Shown in pieces: positions 26,223 through 34,600 of a stretch of 64,000 nucleotides of DNA; the stretch's first letter is position 1, and each line of letters starts with the position of its first letter. Made by a program: the position numbers and the translations under genes. The notes under the pieces were generated by a model that saw nothing but the letters and a program-made list of their open reading frames with translations, was not told the DNA's origin and searched no databases. The DNA comes from Pannonibacter sp. XCT-53 (GTDB taxonomy: Bacteria > Pseudomonadota > Alphaproteobacteria > Rhizobiales > Stappiaceae): NCBI RefSeq assembly GCF_009915765.1, contig NZ_JAABLQ010000001.1, positions 2,418,001-2,482,000 on the forward strand, given 5' to 3'.

Positions 26223-26945
26223 CTAGTGGCGTCCGGTGAGCTGGCAGACAGCGCAGACCTTGTTCAGGCGGATCTCGTCATTGCGTTCGACGGAGATCAC
26301 CCCGCGACGCTTGAGATCGGAGATCACCCGGCTGACGGTCTCGATCGTGAGGCCGAGATAGTCGGCGATTTCCTGCCGTGTCATGTGCAGCTTGACCTGG
26401 CGCGTGTCATTGCTCTCGTCGACCGGGCCGGCGCAGGCGTTGGTGCCGCGATCGGGAACCAGATGCATCAGGAAGCTCGCGACCCGTTCGGTCGCGGACT
26501 TGCGGCCGAGCAGGACGGCATGTTCATGCAGGGACTGCATCTGGGCCACGAGGCAGCGGGTGAGCTGACGCTGGATCGCCGGCGAGCCCTCGACCTGGCT
26601 GAGATCGAGCATGTTGACGCGCGCATCCGTCAGGGTTTCGGCCGTGCAATCCTGCTCGTCACCGTTGGGGATGCCGAAGATGTCGCCGGTGCGCAGGACC
26701 TCGACCACCTGGCGGCGGCCGTCCGGCAGCAGCTTGAACAGCATGATCGTTCCGCGGGCTACCTCGAAGATGCGATCCGCCGGGTCGCCTTCGTAGAAGA
26801 CCACTTCATGCGGCTTGTACTGGGCCGACTTCGCGCCGAAGGCATCGAAGGAAGCAGCCGGCGCAGCACCCGGACGCGCGGAGGCGCCCATGGCCTGCGT
26901 GCGATAGCCGGATGTGGTGTCGGGATTGCGTTCAAGGTAAGCCAT
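26223..26945 (-). CDS. fixK: Crp/Fnr-family regulator, FixK-type
   Basis: 240-residue activator. Residues about 44-130 form the cyclic-nucleotide-like beta roll (VVFYEGDPADRIFEVARGTIMLFKLLPDGRRQVVEVLRTGDIFG), then the long dimer helix, and a helix-turn-helix at 187-216 (HMTRQEIADYLGLTIETVSRVISDLKRRGVI) with E202, S205 and R206, the residues that read TTGAT half-sites. The N-terminal Cys cluster of FNR is missing, so this is a FixK-type protein rather than a direct oxygen sensor. Five Cys remain (100, 131, 171, 231, 234), the last two as CAVC near the C-terminus. AGGAGG precedes the ATG. It lies next to fixLJ and should activate ccoNOQP and hemN. Confidence 0.9.
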   Translation of the reverse strand: MAYLERNPDTTSGYRTQAMGASARPGAAPAASFDAFGAKSAQYKPHEVVFYEGDPADRIFEVARGTIMLFKLLPDGRRQVVEVLRTGDIFGIPNGDEQDCTAETLTDARVNMLDLSQVEGSPAIQRQLTRCLVAQMQSLHEHAVLLGRKSATERVASFLMHLVPDRGTNACAGPVDESNDTRQVKLHMTRQEIADYLGLTIETVSRVISDLKRRGVISVERNDEIRLNKVCAVCQLTGRH

Positions 26946-27257
26946 TATTCCCTCCTATGGCTGCCAGCGGCCATGAGGACTGATGCAGCAGGTCCGTCCA
27001 CCTGATCCCTGCATCGGCAGCCGCCCCACCCCGTCCGGTGTCGCGGCCAGCCCCCTTTGCTGACAGCACAACCCTAGACGGTGACCGGGCAAGGGAAAAT
27101 CCGGGCGAGTGCGTAAGGTGTTCTACATAACGCCCTAAGGGAACACGTCTTTTCAGTAAAACCCGAGGCTGTCGAAAGACGTCGCAAGTTGACGAAACGG
27201 CGTCATGCACAGTTCATCGACAGGACATCGTCACGTCATCAGGGCGTCATCACCGCG
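26946..27257 (-). promoter_or_regulatory. fixK upstream region
   Basis: 312 bp without a gene. Read on the minus strand, 27130-27109 contains TTATGTA-GAACACC-TTACGCA, a direct repeat of TTA(T/C)G(T/C)A with seven bases between copies. FixJ targets in rhizobia carry related GTA(A/C)GTAG-like elements, so this is a candidate FixJ site for fixK. No FNR/FixK box is seen, giving no sign of autoregulation through that consensus. Confidence 0.4.
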
Positions 27258-27596
27258 TTACAGATGCGGGACCAGGGCAGCTTCGGACAAGGGCTTGCGC
27301 AGGAACACGACCGGCTTCAGCTCCGCGATGACATCGCGGATGTAGACACTCGACTGGCCGGAAATGACGATGACCCGCGGCGGCTGTTTCAGCTGGTCGA
27401 TCCAGCGCACGACCTGCAAGCCGCTGAGGCCAGGAAGCCCGAGGTCGACAATCACCACGTCATCGGGGGCAGGCGGCGGGGCCTCGAAGAAAGATTCGGC
27501 GTCCGGGTAGCACACGGACTCATGCCCGACGCCGGCCAGCAAAGTGGCCAACGCATCGGCAACGCCATAATCATCCTCGATGATATGAACAGTCAC
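27258..27596 (-). CDS. Stand-alone receiver-domain protein in the fix locus
   Basis: 112 residues, a single receiver domain and nothing else. E7/D8/D9 (IIEDDYG), phospho-acceptor D51 (DVVIVDLGLPG), S84 (VIVISGQSS) and the Lys in FLRKPLSE are all conserved, so it should be phosphorylated. The start is a GTG at 27596. It lies between fixK and fixJ, all on the same strand, and has the FixJ-like start MTVHIIEDDYGVADAL. It may compete with FixJ for phosphate from FixL or act as a phosphate sink; no effector is visible. It is not recognisably FixT. Confidence 0.85.
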   Translation of the reverse strand: MTVHIIEDDYGVADALATLLAGVGHESVCYPDAESFFEAPPPAPDDVVIVDLGLPGLSGLQVVRWIDQLKQPPRVIVISGQSSVYIRDVIAELKPVVFLRKPLSEAALVPHL

Positions 27597-27664
27597 GTGG
27601 GCCAGGCTCCATCCTACCTGTCGGTCAGGTCAGCCCGTTATAGGGCTTCCTGTCAGGAATAGAT

Positions 27665-27679
27665 CTACGCACTACTACG
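27665..27679 (-). promoter_or_regulatory. Candidate FixJ-type element before the lone receiver
   Basis: CTACG-CACTA-CTACG, a direct repeat that on the minus strand reads CGTAG-TAGTG-CGTAG, about 70 bp upstream of the receiver start. It contains GTGCGTAG, one base off the FixJ GTA(A/C)GTAG core reported in rhizobia. Confidence 0.35.
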
Positions 27680-27750
27680 AAAGCAGCAGGAGCCTTTCGA
27701 TTTGGTCAATGATCGCCGGGACTTGGCAGAAAAAAGCGGCATCGCGTCGC

Positions 27751-28365
27751 TCAATGCCCGAGAACGATGCGGACAAGGTCGGCGGCGTTCTTCGCACCAA
27801 GCTTTTCCATGATGCGGGCCCGGTGCACCTCGACCGTGCGCGGGCTGATGCCGAGATCGCGCCCGGCCTCCTTGTTCGAGGCCCCGGCGGTGATCTTGCC
27901 CAGCACCTCGCGCTCGCGTCGCGTCAGGAGATCGGCCCCCTGGAAGTCGGGATGGTCGTCGACGCTGCCGGCGCGGTTGGACATGGCCGCGATCCCCTCG
28001 CGCACCCGCTCCACCACGGTGTCGGCGTTGAACGGCTTCTCGATGAAGTCGAAGGCCCCGTTGCGGATCGCATCGACCGCCATCGGGATGTCCCCCTGGC
28101 CGGAAATGATGAAGATCGGCGCGGCGTAATTGTCGGCGCTCAGAGCCTTCAGGACATCGATGCCGGACCGCCCCGGCATGTGCACGTCGAGGATCACGCA
28201 GGCCGGGATGCGGGTCTGTGCCGCCTCGACGAAACTGTCGCCATCCGCAAAACTGACGACCGTGAAGCCTTCCATCTCGAAGACCACAGACAAGGCATCA
28301 CGAACCGCCGGATCGTCATCAACGATATAAATGGTCTGGCTGGCATCGGTGCTCACGGTGCTCAT
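27751..28365 (-). CDS. fixJ: FixJ response regulator (LuxR-type output)
   Basis: 204 residues. The receiver domain has D16-D18, phospho-acceptor D60 (CVILDVHMPG), T/S position in FIISGQGDIPMAVDAIRNGAFDFIEKPF and K110. The output domain (about 140-200) has LTRREREVLGKITAGASNKEAGRDLGISPRTVEVHRARIMEKLGAKNAADLVRI, the standard LuxR/FixJ helix-turn-helix. It is phosphorylated by FixL under low oxygen and should activate fixK. It starts 58 bp after fixL on the same strand, so the two are co-transcribed. Confidence 0.94.
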   Translation of the reverse strand: MSTVSTDASQTIYIVDDDPAVRDALSVVFEMEGFTVVSFADGDSFVEAAQTRIPACVILDVHMPGRSGIDVLKALSADNYAAPIFIISGQGDIPMAVDAIRNGAFDFIEKPFNADTVVERVREGIAAMSNRAGSVDDHPDFQGADLLTRREREVLGKITAGASNKEAGRDLGISPRTVEVHRARIMEKLGAKNAADLVRIVLGH

Positions 28366-28423
28366 CGCCCAGAGATCCTTTCATTCACGAATCGAGAACT
28401 GCGGTTGGTTCGTTTTCGTCCGA

Positions 28424-29587
28424 TCAGTCGTCTGTATCAATGCCACATTCGACGGGGAGGCGAAGGACAAAGGTGGCCCCTTCCCCGGCAGCCTGTCGCA
28501 AAACCAGGTCACCGCCATGATTTTGCGCAATCGTGCGCGAGATCGCCAGCCCGAGCCCCAGTCCCTTGCGCTTGTGGCTGGAGAAGGCGCGGAACAGCTC
28601 CGGCATGACTTCCTTCGGCACGCCCGGTCCACTGTCCTGGACGCGGAACTCGATGAACCCGTCCTCCTGCGCGATCTGCAGCCGCACACGCTTGACGGCA
28701 GAACCGGCCACCGCCTCGCGGGCATTGCGCAGCAGGTTGATCAGGACCTGGCGGATCTGGACCTGATCCATCGGAACAACCGGCAGGCCGGCCGGAACGT
28801 CGGTCGAGAAACTCACGCCGCTGTCGGTGCTGCCGAGTTCCACCAGCTCGACGCAGGAACGCGCGAAGGAGGCGATTTCCGTATCGGTGCGCTCCGGCTC
28901 GCGCTTCTCGACGAGCTGGCGCATGCGCTGGATGATGTCGCCGGCCCTTTCGGCCTCGCGCATCGCCTTCTCGATCACCGTCAGCATCTGCGCATCGACG
29001 AGGGTGGTGTCACGGGCCTTGCGGACAACCGCCTGCAGATAGAGCAGCACGGCCGTCAGCGGCTGGTTCAGCTCATGCGCGATGGCCGCGCCCATCTCGT
29101 CGATGGCGCTGATGCGGGTCATGTGAACCAGCTGGGCCTGCGCCTGGGCGAGGCTGCGCTCCATCTGCTTGCGGGGGCGCAGATCGCGCAGGATGCCGAT
29201 GAACTGCCGCCCGTCCGGCGTCACGGCCTCGCCGACCGACAGCTCGACCGGAAATTCGGTGCCGTCCTTGTGGCGGGCATGCACCTCGCGGCCGATGCCG
29301 ATGATGCGCTTCTCGCCAGTGTCGAGATAATGCTGCACGTAGCCGTCATGGGCGTGCGCATAGCGCGACGGCATGACCAGCGCGACGTTCTGCCCGAGGA
29401 TCTCCGGGGCGCTGTAACCGAACAGGCGTTCGCAGGCCTTGTTGTAGGCCAGCACGCACATCCGGTCATCGATGACCATGATGCCGTCGACGGCCGTGTC
29501 CAGAACGCCCTCGAGACGCGCACCGGACACGCTCCAGACTGGCTCGTGCGTTGCCGGCTCCACCGTGGGAACGATCCCTTCTGCCAT
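28424..29587 (-). CDS. fixL: Oxygen-sensing histidine kinase FixL
   Basis: 387 residues, no membrane span, so a soluble FixL. The PAS domain (about 22-140) keeps the proximal haem ligand H80 (AHDGYVQHY) and R100 (IIGIGREV), which correspond to His200 and Arg220 of Bradyrhizobium FixL; spacing of 20 residues is exact. The kinase core has H171 in AAIAHELNQPLTAVL, the N-box LLRNAREAV, and G-boxes DSGPGVP and GLGLGLAIS. It should be inactive when oxygen is bound to haem and otherwise phosphorylate FixJ and perhaps the lone receiver. Confidence 0.95.
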   Translation of the reverse strand: MAEGIVPTVEPATHEPVWSVSGARLEGVLDTAVDGIMVIDDRMCVLAYNKACERLFGYSAPEILGQNVALVMPSRYAHAHDGYVQHYLDTGEKRIIGIGREVHARHKDGTEFPVELSVGEAVTPDGRQFIGILRDLRPRKQMERSLAQAQAQLVHMTRISAIDEMGAAIAHELNQPLTAVLLYLQAVVRKARDTTLVDAQMLTVIEKAMREAERAGDIIQRMRQLVEKREPERTDTEIASFARSCVELVELGSTDSGVSFSTDVPAGLPVVPMDQVQIRQVLINLLRNAREAVAGSAVKRVRLQIAQEDGFIEFRVQDSGPGVPKEVMPELFRAFSSHKRKGLGLGLAISRTIAQNHGGDLVLRQAAGEGATFVLRLPVECGIDTDD

Positions 29588-29647
29588 GGCACCCTGCCAC
29601 CCGTCGTTGCACCGAAGTCTGGTCCGGGAGAGGAGTTTACAGACTCA

Positions 29648-29663
29648 TACGCGAAATTGCGTA
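29648..29663 (-). promoter_or_regulatory. Inverted TACGC/GCGTA element upstream of fixL
   Basis: TACGC-GAAATT-GCGTA, a perfect 5-bp-arm inverted repeat about 60 bp upstream of the fixL start. It shares the GCGTA core with the elements before the lone receiver and fixK, which suggests a common regulator such as FixJ. Confidence 0.35.
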
Positions 29664-29683
29664 GCTTACCGATCACGGGTTCG

Positions 29684-30859
29684 TCAATGCGAAAGCCATT
29701 CAGCGAGGCGTCGGGTCCCCTCCCGCAGATGGGCCTCGCGGCGGGCATAGCACAGGCGCAGGAACCCCTCCCCGGCTGGCCCGAAGGCGGATCCGGGCGC
29801 GAGGCCGAGCCCGGTGTCGCGGACCAGATCCATGGCAAGACGGCGGCTGTCGGGATGGCCATCCAGCCCGAAGAACAGGTAGAACGCCCCCTCAGGCTCG
29901 GCGAACCGGCTGCCCGGCAGGGCCGCCACCGCGTCGCGGACCAGCTGCCGTCCGGCATCCGCCCGCGCGATCTGCTCGGCCAGGAAGGCGTCGCCCTCCG
30001 CCGACAGCGCCGCAAGCGCCGCCCGCTGGGCAAATGTCGCCACGCCGGAGTTGGAATACTGGATCAGGTTCTCGATGACCTGGCCAAGCTTCGCAGGAGC
30101 CGACAGCCAGCCGATGCGCCAGCCCGTCATCGCCCAGTTCTTCGAGAACGTATTCACGTAGATGATCCGGTCCTGATCGCTCGCCAGGTCATGGAAGGAA
30201 GGGGCCCGCCCCGCCTCGCCATAGTAGAACCGGGCATAGACCTCGTCGGAGATGATCCAGAGATCATGCTTGCGCGCAAGGGCCAGAATGCTGGCGAGCG
30301 TGGCATGGTCGGCGACCCAGCCGGTGGGATTGCTCGGCGAATTGAGAAAGATGGCGCGCGTGCGCGGCGTGATGGCTGCGGCCAGCTGCTCGACATCCAG
30401 CGTCCAGCCGGATGCGCCGAAGCGCAGCGGAACGGACACGGGCCGGCCGCCATTGATGCCGACCGCGGCTGCGATGTTGGGCCAGGAGGGCATCGGCACG
30501 AGGACTTCATCGCCGGCCCCCGCCACGAGCGCGACGGCGATCTGGATCGCATGCATTCCGGAGCCGGTGACGAAGAAGCGCTCGGGATCGAAGTCCCGCT
30601 CGTAGACACGGCCGTGGTAGGCGGCCAGCGCCTGGCGCAGCTCCGGCAGGCCGCGCTGATAGGTGTAGAAGGTCTCGCCGGCGCGCAAGGCCGCCTCGGC
30701 CGCCGCGCAGATGAACGTCGGTGTCGGAAGATCGCCCTCGCCCACCCAGAGCGGGATCAGGTCCGATCGTCCCCTTGCGACATTGACGACCTCGACGATA
30801 CCGCTTTCCGGGGCTTCGCGCGCAGGCTGGCGAATCGCGGACAGGAGCTGGCTGGACAC
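29684..30859 (-). CDS. Class I/II PLP-dependent aminotransferase
   Basis: 391 residues, fold type I. The cofactor Lys lies in VNTFSKNWAMTGWRIGW; NSPSNPTGWV (Asn), DEVYARFYYGE (Asp, Tyr) and the C-terminal Arg in FLRLCYARREAHL complete the aspartate-aminotransferase pattern. The GTG at 30859 has AGAGG six bases upstream; the longer frame to 30967 has no such site and crosses a hairpin. The substrate is uncertain: it resembles aspartate/aromatic-type enzymes annotated as pyridoxal phosphate-dependent aminotransferases. It lies between mscL and fixL and has no clear tie to either. Confidence 0.88.
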   Translation of the reverse strand: MSSQLLSAIRQPAREAPESGIVEVVNVARGRSDLIPLWVGEGDLPTPTFICAAAEAALRAGETFYTYQRGLPELRQALAAYHGRVYERDFDPERFFVTGSGMHAIQIAVALVAGAGDEVLVPMPSWPNIAAAVGINGGRPVSVPLRFGASGWTLDVEQLAAAITPRTRAIFLNSPSNPTGWVADHATLASILALARKHDLWIISDEVYARFYYGEAGRAPSFHDLASDQDRIIYVNTFSKNWAMTGWRIGWLSAPAKLGQVIENLIQYSNSGVATFAQRAALAALSAEGDAFLAEQIARADAGRQLVRDAVAALPGSRFAEPEGAFYLFFGLDGHPDSRRLAMDLVRDTGLGLAPGSAFGPAGEGFLRLCYARREAHLREGTRRLAEWLSH

Positions 30860-30892
30860 GGAAAACCTCTGGATCTCAAGGACAAAGCAAAG

Positions 30893-30914
30893 CGGGCCAG
30901 CCGTGGCTGACCCG
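30893..30914 (-). terminator. Hairpin with T-rich tail after mscL
   Basis: CGGGCCAGCC (30893-30902) pairs with GGCTGACCCG (30905-30914) with one mismatch and a two-base gap. On the minus strand it is followed by CTTTGCTTTGTCC, a broken T-run, so it could end mscL transcription before the aminotransferase gene. Confidence 0.45.
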
Positions 30915-30958
30915 TGACGACCATACAAAGACGGTCTGCAGATGACACTTGAAAAGGC

Positions 30959-31006
30959 GTGAACCATCCATCACGCAAAGCGATGGATCGCTGCCGCGTG
31001 GTTCAC
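30959..31006. repeat. Nested inverted repeats at the mscL stop
   Basis: Outer arms GTGAACCA (30959-30966) and TGGTTCAC (30999-31006), inner arms ATCCATC and GATGGAT, both perfect. The outer right arm includes the mscL stop codon. No T-run; a 3' end structure is likely. Confidence 0.5.
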
Positions 31007-31434
31007 CGCTTCAGCAGGTCGCGGATTTCGGTGAGCAGCAGCTGCTCGCGGGTCGGCGCAGGCTCGACCGGCGCTGCCGGCTTGGCTTCCTCGCTGCGGC
31101 GCAGGCGGTTGACGCCCTTCACGACGATGAAGAGCGCAAAGGCCACGATGGTGAACTTCACCACGGCATTGATGAAGAGACCCAGGTTCCAGGTCACGGC
31201 ACCGGCGTTCTTCGCGGCCGCGACCGTGGCATAGGGGCCTTCCGGCATGCCCTGCTTGAGGACGATGAACAGTTCCGAGAAATCGACATTGCCCAGGATC
31301 AGGCCGATCGGCGGCATGATGATGTCGTCGACCATGGAAGACACGATGGCGCTGAAAGCCGCGCCGATCACGATACCGATGGCCATGTCGAGCATGTTGC
31401 CCTTGATGGCAAATTCCTTGAATTCCTTCAGCAT
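31003..31434 (-). CDS. mscL: Large-conductance mechanosensitive channel MscL
   Basis: 143 residues. The first segment [46 protein letters not shown] is the conserved pore helix region, with the second membrane helix at about 78-104 ([25 protein letters not shown]). The cytoplasmic C-terminal helix is [12 protein letters not shown]. It forms a homopentamer in the inner membrane that opens under hypo-osmotic shock. GGGAGC lies just upstream of the ATG. It appears to be its own transcript, with hairpins downstream. Confidence 0.97.
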   Translation of the reverse strand: MLKEFKEFAIKGNMLDMAIGIVIGAAFSAIVSSMVDDIIMPPIGLILGNVDFSELFIVLKQGMPEGPYATVAAAKNAGAVTWNLGLFINAVVKFTIVAFALFIVVKGVNRLRRSEEAKPAAPVEPAPTREQLLLTEIRDLLKR

Positions 31435-31687
31435 TGAATGCTCCCGTTTCGCCCCGGCCCCTTGGTAAATTTACGGGCCTTACGTTGCTGTATCACATGC
31501 TTAACACATTCCAAACGCCGACTTGAAGGGTGCCCCCGTCGCAAGGCCAATAGACAGACGAAACCGGGTGTGGTCCGATCGCGTCGGGAGGCGGTGCAGC
31601 GTTGGCACCGGCCGCAAGATGACAACCGAGGCGGCATGACCCGCAGCCGGCCCCAGCGGGCCGGCCCGAGAATGGACCGGGTAGACC

Positions 31688-34600
31688 ATGCTGGATGGCT
31701 GGATCGTCACACTGACGGCGCTGGGATACATCCTGCTGCTGTTTGCAATCGCCAGCTACGGCGACCGCAAGGCGCGCCAGTGGCGCAACGGCCAGGCCCG
31801 GCCGCTGATCTATGCGCTGTCCCTGTCGGTCTACTGCACGTCCTGGACCTTCTACGGCTCCGTCGGCGGGGCGACGCGCAACGGCTTCGAGTTCCTGACG
31901 ATCTACATCGGCCCGATCCTGGTCTTCGCCTTCGGCTTCACGGTGCTCCGGCGCATCATCCGGCTGGCGAAGGGCGAGAAGATCACCTCGATCGCCGACT
32001 TCCTGGCCGCGCGCTACGGCAAGCACCAGACGGTGGCAGCGGTGGCTGCCGTCATCGCCGTGATCGGCATCATTCCCTACATCGCCCTGCAGCTGAAGGC
32101 GATCTCGCTGTCGGTTGCCACCATGATCGGCCCGCTCGGCCCCTCGGACGGTCCGTCGCTGGTCACGCCCTTCGGCGATGTCACGCTGCTGATCGCCGTT
32201 GGCCTTGCCGGCTTTGCCTGGCTGTTCGGCACCCGCCACATCGATGCCACCGAGCATCAGGAAGGGCTGATGCTCGCCATTGCCCTGGAGGCGATCGTCA
32301 AGCTCGTGGCCTTCCTGGCGGTCGGCATCTGGGTCACCTACGCCCTGTATGAGGGGCCGCTCGACCTGGTGGCGGCCATCGCCACGCATCCCGAGACGGC
32401 GCAGGTCTTCGCGCAGCCGATCAACTCGGGCAACTGGATTGCCATGATCACCCTGTCGGCCATCGCGGTGGTCATGCTGCCGCGGCAGTTCCACGTCATC
32501 GTGACGGAGAACAATTCCGAGGCCGAGCTGCGCCGGGCCACCTGGCTTTTCCCGCTTTACCTGGTGCTGATCAACCTGTTCGTCGTGCCGATCGCCGCGG
32601 CTGGCCTGCTGCTGCTGCCGGGAGAGGTGAATGCGGACACCTTCGTGCTGGCTCTGCCCATCTCCGCCGGAGAGGGCCTGCTGGCGCTGTTTGCCTTCAT
32701 TGGCGGGCTGTCGGCCGCAACAGCCATGGTGATCGTGGCGACCGTCGCGCTGGCGATCATGATCTCCAACGACATCGTCGTGCCGCTGATCCTGCGCCGG
32801 CGCGCGGTCGAAGAGGCTGCGGGCGCCCCGGCACGGGACATGAGCCGGCTGCTGCTGCGCACCCGGCGCGCGGCGATCTTCGTGATCCTGCTCCTTTCCT
32901 ACGCCTATTACCGCGCCGCCGACGACACCGCCGCCCTGTCGTCGATCGGCCTGCTGTCCTTTGCCGCCATCGCCCAGTTCGCGCCCGCCTTCATCGGGGC
33001 GCTGGTCTGGCGGCGCGCCACGGCGCGGGGCGCGATTGCCGGCATGGCCAGCGGCTTTGCCGTGTGGCTCTACACGCTGCTGCTGCCCACGCTGGCCCGG
33101 TCGGGCCTGTTTCCGGAAGGCTTTCTCGACACCGGCCCCTTCGGCATCCTGCTGCTGCGGCCGCAGGCCCTGATGGGGATCGAGGCCGATCCGTTCCTGC
33201 ATGGCGTGGCCGCGAGCCTTGCGATCAACGTCCTGTGCTACATCGGCTTCTCGCTGAGCCGCGCCCCCGAGCCGGCCGAACGGCTGCAGGCCAACATCTT
33301 CGTGCCGCCGGACATCATGCCGACGCCCTCGCTCAGGCTGTGGCGGACCAGCGTCACCGTCAGCGACCTGAAGTCGACCGTCTCGCGCTATCTCGGGGCC
33401 GAGCGGACGGAGCGCTCCTTTGCCCGCTACGCCCGCGAGCGCGGCCTGACCCTGGCCCCGTCGGCCACGGCGGATGCGGCGATGCTGCGCTACTCCGAGC
33501 AGCTGCTGGCCTCCGCCATCGGTGCCGCATCGTCGCGGCTGGTGCTGTCGCTGATGCTCAAACGGCGCGATTCCGACATCAAGGGGGCCATGAAACTGCT
33601 GGACGATGCCTCGGAGGCGATCCAGTACAACCGCGACCTGCTGCAGACCGCGCTGGACCAGGTGCGCCAGGGCATCGCCGTGTTCGACGTCAACCTGCGC
33701 CTGATCTGCTGGAACCGGCAGTTCCGGGATCTGCTCGGCCTTCCGGCGGAGTATGGCCAGGTCGGAACGCAGCTCGACACGATCATCCGCTTCAACGCGG
33801 AGCGGGGCGAGCTGTCCGGGGGCTCGGTGGATGCCATTGTCCACGACCGGCTGGACCGGCTGGTGATCCGGCAGGAAACCTTCCAGGAACGGCTCGTGGA
33901 ATCGGGCACGGTGCTGGAGGTCCGCATCAGCCCGATGCCCGACGGGGGCGTCGTGACCACCTTCACCGACATCACGGAACGGGTCATGGCCGAGGACGCG
34001 CTGGCCCGCGCCAACGAGACGCTGGAGCGCCGGGTGCGGGAGCGCACCGAGGAGCTGACCCGGGTGAACCACCAGCTGGTGCAGGCAACCCACGCGGCCG
34101 AGGAGGCGAACATCGGCAAGACGCGCTTCATTGCCGCGGCCGGTCACGACATCCTGCAACCGCTGAATGCGGCGCGGCTCTATGCCTCCGTGCTGGTCAA
34201 CCGGTATCGGGAAGGCGAGGTCGGCGACCTCGGCCGCAACGTCGAGGCCTCGCTGGAGTCGGTCGAGGACATCATCGGCGCGGTCCTGGACATCTCCCGG
34301 CTGGACACGGGGGCGCTGAAGCCGGAGTACACCATCTTCCGCCTCGACGAGCTGTTCCAGACGCTGCAGGTGGAGTTCGATCCGGTGGCACAGGAAAAGG
34401 GCCTGTCGCTGCGCTTCGTGCCCTCGGCCCTGTCGGTCCGGTCCGACCGCCGGCTGACCCGCCGCCTGCTGCAGAACCTGATCTCGAACGCCCTGAAATA
34501 CACCGCCAGCGGCAAGGTGCTGGTCGGCTGTCGCCGGCATGGTGGCCGGGTGGTGGTGGAGGTTCACGACACCGGGATGGGGGTGCCGGCCTCGAAGCAG

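Noticed and set aside
28424..29587. FixL lacking its haem ligand
   Set aside because: At first the R in KRIIGIGR seemed to replace the ligand His, but the proximal His of FixL is the one in HDGY (H80), 20 residues before the conserved Arg, and both are present.
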